This document shows positions 1 through 8,394 of a stretch of 64,000 nt of DNA, in pieces (the first letter of the stretch is position 1; each line of letters starts with the position of its first letter). The DNA is from Olavius algarvensis Delta 4 endosymbiont. GTDB taxonomy: Bacteria > Desulfobacterota > Desulfobacteria > Desulfobacterales > CAJINA01. The stretch lies in the NCBI GenBank assembly GCA_905176665.1, contig CAJINA010000259.1, positions 241,203-305,202 on the forward strand. Reading direction: 5' to 3'. The notes under the pieces are model-generated. The model was not told the origin of the DNA. It did not search any database and saw only the letters and a list, made by a program, of their open reading frames with translations. Both the position numbers and the translations under genes were made by a program.

Positions 1-3000
1 TGTTGTTTCTTCATTGCCAATCGGTGGGCTGATACTTGTGCAGCGTTGATACGGTAAGCCTGCTCCCCCACTACCGAGCCGGTAGCTAGGGGGAAAAGTT
101 CCTCCGGGAGAGGTATAAGCCAAATTATACCATCTACTATCACCGTCCATGAGGCCAAGCTGAGCGCCTCCGCCGCCTCCAATTGTCACAGTTTTAAACT
201 CGACGCTTGCTTCTATATCTTGTGCTTCAAATGCGACGGATTTGACCCTGTCAAAAGATTTATAGGGTAATTCACCAGAGAATTTCAGTGCTCCTCCGGT
301 TTCAGTGGTAATTGAAGGGGCCGAAATAAATGGCCATTTTAGGGGATCAATGGAATTGTCATTAAAATCATCGCTGAGAGTAATCCTTTCAGAATCTATC
401 TGGTCAGGATTGGTTTCAACAGGGCAGTTGTCAGAGCCATCTTGCCAGCCGTCACCGTCGGTATCGGATCTCAGGGGATCGGTTCCAAGGGTATCAACCT
501 CATACCCGTCTTCAAGGCCATCATTATCGCTGTCCGCGACAAGCGGGTCAGTCCCCAGGATTTGCTCCTCGCTATCTGTCAGTCCATCATTGTCATCGTC
601 AGGATCGGTGTTGTCGCCTATTGCGTCATTGTCATTGTCTGCCCATTCGGTTGGATCATAGGGGAAAGCGTCCTCTCCATCAGTGTAACCGTCATTGTCA
701 TCATCCTCGTCGCAGGCATCACCAATGCTATCACCATCAAAATCGGCCTGATCCGGGTTGGATATAGTTGGACAGTTATCACAGGCGTCGCCGATGCCGT
801 CACTAAGGTAACCAAGGCCGGCCAAACCATGCTGAAAATGTTGCTGAATCTCTTCCGCTGTTAAAGCTCTGTGGTAGATTGCGACCTCGTCAATTTTGCC
901 TTTAAAATAGCCATATTGCGCTAATCTCCCTATCCGCACCGGCTCATTATTGGTGAGCATCGTAAATACAGCTTCCTTGCTATTGGCCAGAACGCCGTCC
1001 ACAAAAATTGAGACATGCGTGCTGTTTTTTACACCCACTAGGTGATGCCAAGTACCTGTCGACAGGACTGCAGTATTTCCGGTCGAGTGAATTACAGTGC
1101 CATCGCTTGCAGCGAAATAGTACGCGTTCGAACCAGCAGATTGCATTAGAGCGTAAACACTTTGGGTTGCCTCACCACCAGATGACTTCGTAATAATCCC
1201 GTCATAGTTGCTTCCAGGGGCGGCAACCTTTATCCAGGCTTCAAGAGTTATATCACCAGTGATATCCAGACTTGCAGCATCGGGAATCTCGATGTAATCA
1301 TCCATGCCATCAAAGCTCAAGGCACCATCAACTTCACCAGTCGTCCATGTCGCTCCAAATATGTCCCCCTGGTTGGTTCCAGCAGAATCACCGGTTATCG
1401 TTCCGCTGCCTTCATCGAACTGCCAGTAAGACACGAGGCCTTCAGCAGCAACACCATCTGCGTTTGCCTGGTCAGGGTTATAGGCGTTAGGACAGTTGTC
1501 AGAGGCATCCTGTACGCCGTCACTGTCGGAATCGAAGAACCAATTCTCGTTATTTCCAGAATCAACATTCGTGCTATCGTCTATATATATCAAAAACCAA
1601 TCCGTTGTAGATGGTACTCCGGCATTGGAATCCTTCACATCAGTGTTTCTGATGAATGGATTTCCCGTTGAGATTGTATGGTCGTTCAAGTACCACTGGC
1701 TTCCATCTACAGACGACCGCAGGAATACGCTGTCGAGTATCAAGCTCCCTCCGGCATCAATGTCCACCAGTGAGCCTGCAAGAACATGCCAATATATGTT
1801 TTGCGCTTCCAATCTCAGTGTGCCGTCTATATCGACGTCGACATCACCACCCTCACCGGTGAAAAAGCTAATTCCTGGTGACGTTATCATTAGGGTACCA
1901 CCAGCACTAATTACCAATTGGCCTTTAACCAGTATGTCATTAAACCAGTCGGCACCAAAGTCTAGTGTAGCAGAGTTGTTGATAATAATACTGTCAACAT
2001 CCAGGTCGCCAGGGCCTATGACTTCAAGCGTCGTGCTCGTCGCTGAGCCTGCCTCTAAGATAGTATCGATCGAGGTTCCTTGCCCCACGAACAGTGCGGC
2101 AGATCCCGTTCGGTTGAGTAGCAGTCTACCACTGCCGCCGCCAAAAGCACCCTTAACCGAGGCATTGCGTCCGATCGTCAGAGTATGGCCGTTCAAATCT
2201 AAGGCTGCACCGCTGCTCCCGTCGAAAGTCAGGTCATCCAAAAGGACCAAGTTCCCGTCCAGGGCTATAGTACTTGTGCAGCTTGAGTCGATAATCATGC
2301 CCCCGATGTGCGAGATCCCGCTGGCGTTTGTTGCGGGCTGGACAGGCGCGGCATCGCTGATTGCGTCAAACACGGCGATATCCGATCCCAAGGGAATAGA
2401 GCCACCACTCCAGTTGAGTGGATTGCTCCAGTCATCAGTCCATGCATCGCCGGTCCATTCCTTACCAAGGACCCAGTTCACGGAGTTATCTAACTCGGAA
2501 GCTACTGCAAGCAGTGGAATTGCAGAGCCGGCTCCTCGTGCATCACTGACAGTGGTATACCTCACTGAAAAATCCACAGTGGCGTCAACTTCAAGTTTCC
2601 ATTCCATTCCATCGAAGGGTATCGCATCCTCAATCGTATTAAACAGACTACTCGATCCTTCGATCGTAAAAGTGGCGTTATCCAGAACGCGCACTATGCG
2701 CTGCTCTGCGAATATCAGGTCAAGCCCATTCGCTGTTAAACTGAAGGTGCCACCCCTGATCAGGACCGATACCACACCGTCGTTACCCAGAAAAGAATGT
2801 GTAAGACCATCGGTGGAATTATTTCGAAGCGTTCCGCCCGATTCGATACTGACAGGGTGGCTACCCGCGATGGTAGAGTTGGTATTCAATTCCAAGACGC
2901 CCTGAAGGATAGTCAGAGCACCTGATATGAGAAGGTCGTTTGTCTCAACCGACACAACTCCCGCGGTTTTGTTTACCGAGAGATTATAGAGTTCGTTATT

Positions 3001-4626
3001 TGAGCCAATACTTCCCGTTTTAACTATCTGCAATCCAGGACCATCGAATATCACAGTACTCTGACCATGTACGAATGTTCCAGAATTAATCCAATCTCCT
3101 TCTACAGCAATGACAGAGCCAGAGCTTGCATCAAAAGTTCCACCACTATGAATGGTGATTCCTCCCGACCCAATATCTAGATCATAGCCATTCGTCATAA
3201 AGGTAATTCCGGGATTTATCATCAGAGAATTCGCTGCAGAGTCTGATTGTAATGAAATTATTTCGTCACAGGCATCGCCGATCCCGTCTCCATCAATATC
3301 AGTTTGTTCAGGATTGGCCACAGCAGGGCAGTTGTCCAGGTCATCCATGATACCGTCACCATCATTATCGGTGATATAACGCCGAGCATAGATCATGAAA
3401 TCCCCCCAGTACGTCAATTCGATTTGCCAGGCGATCACGAAATTACCTGCTGAATCCATTGCAGCCGACGGAAGGCTCTGATCGCCTTCCGTGTGATTGT
3501 TAACCAGGAATTCTGTGCCGATGGGGGTGCCATTGCTATAAAACCGCTGAGCATAGATCCCCCAAACATCTCCATCCTGCCCATAGCTTTGCCACCCGAT
3601 CACGAAATTCCCCACAGAATCCATCGCCACCGATGGTGATCTCTGATAATTTGTCCAATAGGTGTTGACCTGAAATTCATCCCCCGCAAGGGTGCCGCTG
3701 CTGTCGTACATCTGCGCATAGATCCCCGGATCGTCTCCGTCCCGCCCAGAGCTTTGCCAGGTGATCACGAAATTACCTGCTGAATCCATTGCAACCGACG
3801 GAAGGCCCTGATCGCCGGGCGTGTAAGTGTTAACCGGGAATTCTGTGCCAATGGGGATACCGCTATTGTCGAACATCTGCGCATAGATCCCCCGACCGTT
3901 TCCGTCCTGCCCAAAGCTTTGCCAGGTGATCACGAAATTACCTGCTGAATCCATCGCAACTGATGGAAGGCTCTGATCGCCGGGCGTGTAAGTGTTAACT
4001 GGAAATTCTATGCCAATGGGGGTACCGCTATGGTGAAACATCTGCGCATAGATCCCCCAACCGCTTCCGCCGTCCCGATAGCTTTGCCAGGTGATCACGA
4101 AATTACCTGCTGAGTCCATCGCAACCGACGGACTACCCTGCCCGACGGATGTGTAAGTGTTGACCGGGAATTCTGTGCCAATGGGAGTGCCGTTATTGTC
4201 GAACATCTGCGCATAGATCCCCCGATCGTCTCCGTCCTGACCAAAGCTTGGCCAGGTGATCACGAAATTACCTGCTGAATCCATTGCAACCGACGGACGA
4301 TCCTCAAGAGAGCCGGTAATTGGACGAAAATTGGGTGTGTGAGTGTTAACCAGGAATTCTGTGCCAATGGGGATGCCGCTATTGTCGAACATCTGTGCAT
4401 ATATCCCCCAACCGCTTCCGTCGCCCCGATAGCTTTGCCAGGTGATTACGAAATTACCTGCTGAATCCATCGCAACCGACGGACGACCCTGCTCGAAGGG
4501 CGAGCCAATGCTGACAGGGAATTCAGTACCTCCAAACGATAATCTGAGAGGTACGAACAACGCTACGGTAATTATAAGAATTGCCAAAGAAAAATGTATT
4601 GAGAGTTTGAGCGACGTTCTTTTCAT
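1..4626 (-). CDS. Giant secreted modular repeat protein (C-terminus beyond window)
   Basis: The frame is open for 1542 codons and runs off the left edge. The start ATG at 4626 follows a GGAG box about 10 bases upstream. Residues 1-33 form a signal peptide with a hydrophobic LAILIITVALFV core. Residues ~34-405 hold seven copies of a ~55-residue repeat (PSVAMDSAGNFVITW, GIYAQMFD, GTEFPVNTYT). Residues ~410-450 are a thrombospondin type-3 calcium repeat (DNDGDGIMDDLDNCP). Residues ~450-1030 are Gly/Ser/Asp-rich short strands, like a beta-helix. Residues ~1060-1245 resemble a LamG/concanavalin-like jellyroll (GLVSYWQFDEGSG, DYIEIPD, HHLVGVK). Residues ~1260-1400 are more acidic type-3 repeats. 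This suggests a calcium-stabilised surface or secreted adhesin-like or carbohydrate-binding protein. Substrate and anchoring cannot be seen. The region is AT-richer than the core genes. Confidence 0.85.
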   Translation of the reverse strand, partial: MKRTSLKLSIHFSLAILIITVALFVPLRLSFGGTEFPVSIGSPFEQGRPSVAMDSAGNFVITWQSYRGDGSGWGIYAQMFDNSGIPIGTEFLVNTHTPNFRPITGSLEDRPSVAMDSAGNFVITWPSFGQDGDDRGIYAQMFDNNGTPIGTEFPVNTYTSVGQGSPSVAMDSAGNFVITWQSYRDGGSGWGIYAQMFHHSGTPIGIEFPVNTYTPGDQSLPSVAMDSAGNFVITWQSFGQDGNGRGIYAQMFDNSGIPIGTEFPVNTYTPGDQGLPSVAMDSAGNFVITWQSSGRDGDDPGIYAQMYDSSGTLAGDEFQVNTYWTNYQRSPSVAMDSVGNFVIGWQSYGQDGDVWGIYAQRFYSNGTPIGTEFLVNNHTEGDQSLPSAAMDSAGNFVIAWQIELTYWGDFMIYARRYITDNDGDGIMDDLDNCPAVANPEQTDIDGDGIGDACDEIISLQSDSAANSLMINPGITFMTNGYDLDIGSGGITIHSGGTFDASSGSVIAVEGDWINSGTFVHGQSTVIFDGPGLQIVKTGSIGSNNELYNLSVNKTAGVVSVETNDLLISGALTILQGVLELNTNSTIAGSHPVSIESGGTLRNNSTDGLTHSFLGNDGVVSVLIRGGTFSLTANGLDLIFAEQRIVRVLDNATFTIEGSSSLFNTIEDAIPFDGMEWKLEVDATVDFSVRYTTVSDARGAGSAIPLLAVASELDNSVNWVLGKEWTGDAWTDDWSNPLNWSGGSIPLGSDIAVFDAISDAAPVQPATNASGISHIGGMIIDSSCTSTIALDGNLVLLDDLTFDGSSGAALDLNGHTLTIGRNASVKGAFGGGSGRLLLNRTGSAALFVGQGTSIDTILEAGSATSTTLEVIGPGDLDVDSIIINNSATLDFGADWFNDILVKGQLVISAGGTLMITSPGISFFTGEGGDVDVDIDGTLRLEAQNIYWHVLAGSLVDIDAGGSLILDSVFLRSSVDGSQWYLNDHTISTGNPFIRNTDVKDSNAGVPSTTDWFLIYIDDSTNVDSGNNENWFFDSDSDGVQDASDNCPNAYNPDQANADGVAAEGLVSYWQFDEGSGTITGDSAGTNQGDIFGATWTTGEVDGALSFDGMDDYIEIPDAASLDITGDITLEAWIKVAAPGSNYDGIITKSSGGEATQSVYALMQSAGSNAYYFAASDGTVIHSTGNTAVLSTGTWHHLVGVKNSTHVSIFVDGVLANSKEAVFTMLTNNEPVRIGRLAQYGYFKGKIDEVAIYHRALTAEEIQQHFQHGLAGLGYLSDGIGDACDNCPTISNPDQADFDGDSIGDACDEDDDNDGYTDGEDAFPYDPTEWADNDNDAIGDNTDPDDDNDGLTDSEEQILGTDPLVADSDNDGLEDGYEVDTLGTDPLRSDTDGDGWQDGSDNCPVETNPDQIDSERITLSDDFNDNSIDPLKWPFISAPSITTETGGALKFSGELPYKSFDRVKSVAFEAQDIEASVEFKTVTIGGGGGAQLGLMDGDSRWYNLAYTSPGGTFPPSYRLGSGGAGLPYQRCTSISPPIGNEETT
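3400..4560 (-). repeat. Seven tandem ~165-bp coding repeats
   Basis: The core gatcacgaaatt, or a close variant, recurs at about 3433, 3598, 3763, 3928, 4093, 4258 and 4444. The spacing is exactly 165 bp except for the last interval, which is 186 bp. Each unit encodes one 55-residue module of the secreted protein. Units match very closely at DNA level across the GNFVITWQS segment, which points to recent duplication or gene conversion. The outermost copy near 3433 and the one near 3598 are the most diverged. Confidence 0.9.
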
Positions 4627-5631
4627 GGGCACTAAACTCCTTGTGAATCCGTTAAGAGCATATGAACAACTGATTTTGATAAGATCTCCCTTTCGAAGAA
4701 TTTGACGTGGTCAAGAGTCTCTTTGATTCATATTCAATTCAGGCAGAGCCCCAGTGGGCATGGGCAGCACTATACAAGGACGCAGCTTGATTATAAGTTC
4801 TATTGAAACGCCTTTGATGAGTACCGTATTCTGAGCGCCGAGTGAAACTTCACGTGGACGCAGGCCGCTTCACTACCACGCTTTTCAAAGGTGGCTAATT
4901 TTGCATCCCACATATAGATTATGGGCATTATCCCGACAATTTAATCTTTAGCTAACGATGCTACATAGCGAATAGGTGCATGCTTTTTTTTTGATTTTTA
5001 TTTCATTCCCGGAAACACCGGAGCTATAGCTTGCCCAGTTTAGTAGAAAACCTGAGTGTGTTTCTATATGGTTTTGGAGATCAGAATCCGATGGAGGGCG
5101 GAGAGCTTTCGTTCGTATATGGGTAATTTGGGCTTCTAGAGGTCGCGCAAATTTCTGCTCAGATCCGAGGGGAAAATATTTTATTAACTTATGTCTGACT
5201 GGGGAACTGATTAAATTTGAACGCAAGGTATATGGAAACGCTTTTACATAAACTCTGTTGTCTATCACACAGATTTTTATAGCCTTTTAGTCGGTTATTT
5301 TATTTCTTATGTGATCCGTATAAGAAAATATCGAATCAGGGACTAACAGAGTGAAGTAGCGCTTTAAAAGGAGGGGAGAGAATGTGAGACTCATTCTAAA
5401 AGGAAGTGAGACGAGTTCCACTAATCTCATGCTTATTAGGCAAACAAATTTATGTCAATATAAAAACCGGGAACCGTCATTTGAGTCAAACCAAAAGAAA
5501 AATCGGGCGAAAAGGGAATTACGCTCATCGAAATCGATAAAATGGGTATCCCACGCGGGTATCTCGGCATTTCGATAAAACCCATCGTGCAGCCAGGCCA
5601 TCAAGGCTGTTAATGACGTCGGAAGGGACAT
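4627..5631. other. Intergenic, no supported gene
   Basis: About 1 kb of AT-rich DNA upstream of the secreted repeat protein and downstream of the cyclic-nucleotide-binding gene. Open frames exist on both strands (4948-5268 minus, 5384-5578 plus), but their translations show no domain, no repeat and no coding-like composition. The promoter of the repeat protein should lie here, but no clear -35/-10 pair could be picked. Confidence 0.5.
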
Positions 5632-6207
5632 TCAGCGCGCAGAACACTGCGGGCAGATCGTGTTGCTCAAGGCGGCCTCGGTGTGATCTTCGATGTATTC
5701 ATCCAGCGAGACCCAGCTCTCTTTGCCCTCACTGACTTTGCTACATTTGACACAGATCGGTAAAAAGGCACCCACCGCCTGTATCAGGCGTTTTTCATTG
5801 GCCCGCACCCGACGGCTCAGCATGCGCATCAATTCCATGGCAATGGTCGGGTTCCGCTTGATCTCCGCGTGCAGGTCCAGGCGATCCAGCACCACGGTCA
5901 CCGTTTCATCCACGGCCCTCACGCTGGCGGAACGCACCATGTCGTCGAGCAGAGCCATCTCCCCGAAGTACTCATAAGCGCCAAGGGCCCGGATCCACTG
6001 CTCATTCTCCTTGCCCGCGTTCTTGATCACTTCCACGGTGCCGCTGGCAATCATGAACAGGCGCCCGTCCACATCCCCTTCAGTGATGATCATCTCCTTG
6101 CGCGGGTAAGTCACTTCACTGGCGCGCTCGGCCAGCCGGCCAAGGTCCTCGTTTTCCATTTTCGAAAAAAGCGGAATGCCGGCCAGAAAATCCCTTTTGT
6201 CTACCAT
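5632..6207 (-). CDS. Cyclic nucleotide-binding domain protein with C-terminal zinc-finger motif
   Basis: 191 residues. Residues ~8-135 match the cNMP-binding (Crp/PKA-type) fold: IPLFSKM at the start, GDVDGRLFMIASGTVEV in the beta roll, then FGEMALLDDMVRSASVRA in the phosphate-binding cassette (G-E-x-A, R). There is no helix-turn-helix, so it is not a Crp-type transcription factor. The tail has C152-x2-C155 and C185-x2-C188 around a W...YIEDHTEA segment. That four-cysteine pattern also ends many signalling proteins of Desulfobacterota. The start ATG has an AGGTAGG box. It is probably a cytoplasmic signal-sensing adaptor; ligand and partner are unknown. It sits alone between a 1-kb gap and the XXXCH gene. 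Confidence 0.8.
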   Translation of the reverse strand: MVDKRDFLAGIPLFSKMENEDLGRLAERASEVTYPRKEMIITEGDVDGRLFMIASGTVEVIKNAGKENEQWIRALGAYEYFGEMALLDDMVRSASVRAVDETVTVVLDRLDLHAEIKRNPTIAMELMRMLSRRVRANEKRLIQAVGAFLPICVKCSKVSEGKESWVSLDEYIEDHTEAALSNTICPQCSAR

Positions 6208-6357
6208 GTTGCCTACCTGCTCTTAGAATATTAAGATAGCTTCTATTTACAAGCCGCCTTTCAAAGACCGCTATGGGACTGTTTAGTATTTTCTAAAATT
6301 GGAATGAAGTAGCAGAAAAACTACTTCATACTATCTACGGGCAGGCTAAAATTCAAG

Positions 6358-6891
6358 CTATTTGAATTCCCGGTGGCAGTTTTTCATGCGCGTGGCCAGA
6401 TCGCGCAGTTCATGGGCGACGACTTCAAGGTTGTTGCTGGCAACGGCACTTTCCAGGTTCTTCAGGTGGTCGAGATACTCATCCATGGCTTCCTGCCAAT
6501 CCGGATCGGCCGCCGCCGCCATCGCGTTTGAGTCGGCCACGAAGGCTTGCACCAAATCGCCTTCCGGAACCTGTCCGTTTTTAGTGGACCGGTTCATCTC
6601 CTTCAAACTCCGAGCCAGCCGCTTTTTGACACTGTCGAATGATTCCTGCCAGCGCACCACCTCTTCGCGCGCCGCGGAGTCATATTCATCCAGGGTGGAC
6701 CAGTGCCACTCAATCCGAGTCGCGATACGGCCTTTCTTTTCCTTGTGTTTCAAGCGAACGTCGAAAGCAGCGGGAATTTGCCAACTGCGGCCCTCCAGCT
6801 TGAATTTACCGGATCGAAAATTGGCGGCGATCTCTTCCAGCACTTCAGCCAGTTCTTCACGGTCGAGCGTTTTGTTGATTTTGGTTTTCAT
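6358..6891 (-). CDS. XXXCH-tail protein with amphi-Trp-like N-terminus
   Basis: 177 residues with no signal peptide. The N-terminal ~60 residues (ELAEVLEEIAANFRSGKFKL ... RIEWHW) resemble the amphi-Trp domain. The C-terminus ends in MKNCHREFK, the hallmark of the XXXCH domain, named because it looks like a haem-binding CxxCH site lacking the first cysteine. From memory, both domains belong to the so-called GAK gene set of Deltaproteobacteria, whose function is unknown. The middle is charged, helical and probably coiled. The start ATG follows AGGA. The neighbouring CNB protein is co-directional but 150 bp away. The assignment rests on motif memory and was not searched. Confidence 0.65.
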   Translation of the reverse strand: MKTKINKTLDREELAEVLEEIAANFRSGKFKLEGRSWQIPAAFDVRLKHKEKKGRIATRIEWHWSTLDEYDSAAREEVVRWQESFDSVKKRLARSLKEMNRSTKNGQVPEGDLVQAFVADSNAMAAAADPDWQEAMDEYLDHLKNLESAVASNNLEVVAHELRDLATRMKNCHREFK

Positions 6892-6943
6892 ACAGCGGAT
6901 TCCTTCTCTACAAGTTTCGCGATGACGTTATTTAGCGGATCCC

Positions 6944-7903
6944 CTACCACTGCCACATGACCGGATCGGCATCCAAATGATCTGTGACCGTGCGACCTAT
7001 CCGATCCATGCGATCCAGGTCGGCATCAGACAGCCGGACGTTCGCCGCAGCGGCGTTCTGAACGGCCTGTTCGGCATGGCGGGCACCGACGATGGCGCAT
7101 ACGCCCGGCTGGTGGATGACCCAGGCCAGGGCCAGCTGTCCCAGGGTAATGTCTTTTTCAGCCGCCAGGGGGCGCAGTTGCTCCAGGGCGGCCTGGACCC
7201 GCTCATAATGCGGGGATGCGAACAGTTTATTGGCCGAGCGGTGATCCCCTTTGGCGAACTGGTGGTCCGGGCCGAATTTGCCGGTAAGCAACCCCTGGGC
7301 CATGGACGAATAGGCCAGGACGGTGATGTCGTGGTCCCGGCAATAGGGCAATTCCTGCTCCTCGGCCTGCCGCCAGAAAAGGGAGTAAGGCGGCTGCAGG
7401 CTCTCAATCCGGCTATGGGCCAGGCTCGTCTCCAATAGTGCCCGGGGGAAATTGGAGGCCCCCATGGTCCTAATTTTGCCCTGCCCCAGCAGTTTCTCCA
7501 AAGCCTGCAGCGGTTCTTCAACCGGCACACGGGGCCCACCGAACGACCCCGGGGGCCAATGAATCTGGTAAAGATCGATATAATCCGTGCCCAGGTTTTT
7601 CAGGGAGCGGTGGCAGGCTTCAATAACCTGGTCATGGGCCAGGTGATTGGAGAATACCTTGGTGGCAATCACCACCCGGCTGCGGTCCGCTCCCAGCGCC
7701 CGGCCCAGAACGGATTCCGAGTGACCATTGCCGTAAATTTCCGCGGTGTCGAACGTGGTGATCCCGGCATCCAGCGCGGCCCGGATAGCCTGTTCGGATT
7801 CCCGGTCGTCGATGCCGACCCACATCTGTTTGCCCGTCTGCCAGGTTCCCATGATGATGGGCGAGATCTCTAGGTTGGTTCTGCCCAACTGGCGATGCTC
7901 CAC
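6944..7903 (-). CDS. Aldo/keto reductase
   Basis: 319 residues, a (beta/alpha)8 NAD(P)H-dependent oxidoreductase of the AKR superfamily. The catalytic tetrad is visible as D52, Y57 (FDTAEIYGNG), K82 (ATKVF) and H115 (QIHWPP). The C-terminal NADP-binding part has the QLALAWVIHQPGVCAIVGAR pattern usual for the family. A GTG start at 7903 is chosen because AGGAGG lies five bases upstream; the frame also extends to a TTG at 7918. Substrate is not predictable. It stands alone, and a degraded copy of a palindromic repeat lies just upstream. Confidence 0.88.
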   Translation of the reverse strand: MEHRQLGRTNLEISPIIMGTWQTGKQMWVGIDDRESEQAIRAALDAGITTFDTAEIYGNGHSESVLGRALGADRSRVVIATKVFSNHLAHDQVIEACHRSLKNLGTDYIDLYQIHWPPGSFGGPRVPVEEPLQALEKLLGQGKIRTMGASNFPRALLETSLAHSRIESLQPPYSLFWRQAEEQELPYCRDHDITVLAYSSMAQGLLTGKFGPDHQFAKGDHRSANKLFASPHYERVQAALEQLRPLAAEKDITLGQLALAWVIHQPGVCAIVGARHAEQAVQNAAAANVRLSDADLDRMDRIGRTVTDHLDADPVMWQW

Positions 7904-7921
7904 GGCGTCCTCCTGCAACCT

Positions 7922-7960
7922 ATCTCAAAAAAGTCTTTTGGCCCAAACGCGGCGATTATC
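7922..7960. repeat. Partial copy of dispersed palindromic element
   Basis: The run ctatctcaaaaaagtcttttggccc, then cgcggcg, matches the reverse complement of the right ends of the elements at 44032-44175 and 53634-53862. Similarity stops after ~35 bases, so this is a truncated or decayed copy. Confidence 0.6.
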
Positions 7961-8184
7961 ACTGCAAAATGATAATCAGCGAAACCGTTCTTGTCCACCG
8001 GCCATTTATCCCGGACGGGAATTCCCGGCAGCGGTTTGCATTGACAATCCGGGTTGTAAGCGATATGGCATCGATTTGAGCCAACGATCATAAAAAGATC
8101 CTGCCCCAGAGGACCAGGCTTTGAAGTGCCCCTGGAAGGGGGCCAGAGCCGCTGAGTGTGGAGGGACTAAAGGAAACAATCGAA

Positions 8185-8379
8185 ATGCTGGTAACAATTA
8201 TCAAAGCCGTGGCTGTCTTGATCGCGGCCCTGATCCTGGGCAACAGCTTTCTGGGAGAATTGAAAAAAGCCCGGACCCTGGGCCTGCCGTGGTATAAACC
8301 CTACCTGTCGCCCGCGGGTATCGTCATACTGATCGCCATCTTGGTGATCCCGATTCTCCTCAAGATAATGCAGCGCTAG
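8185..8379 (+). CDS. Small two-TM membrane protein upstream of hisHF
   Basis: 64 residues from the ATG at 8185, which has an AGGA box ten bases upstream. An in-frame GTG at 8158 would add nine residues. Two hydrophobic helices (residues ~3-20 and ~43-62) flank a short basic loop with KKARTLGLPWYKPYLSP. It lies 15 bases before hisHF in the same direction, so the two are probably co-transcribed. No family was recognised. Small proteins of this shape next to biosynthetic genes are usually annotated as hypothetical. Confidence 0.7.
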   Translation: MLVTIIKAVAVLIAALILGNSFLGELKKARTLGLPWYKPYLSPAGIVILIAILVIPILLKIMQR

Positions 8380-8394
8380 CAGCAGGATAATAGC

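Noticed and set aside
1496..2905. 469-codon open frame on the plus strand
   Set aside because: It runs antisense through the continuous minus-strand secreted protein (signal peptide, repeats, T3 motifs all in one frame) and shows no domain.
3400..4560. Regularly spaced repeats resembling a CRISPR array
   Set aside because: The period is 165 bp, in frame with a coding repeat, with no unique spacers of CRISPR size and no cas genes.
4948..5268. 106-codon open frame on the minus strand
   Set aside because: AT-rich, no ribosome site, no recognisable domain; most likely chance.
5384..5578. Small ORF after an AGGAGGGG box
   Set aside because: The good ribosome site is there, but the translation lacks any coding-like or conserved pattern, and the adjacent ATG is followed at once by TGA.
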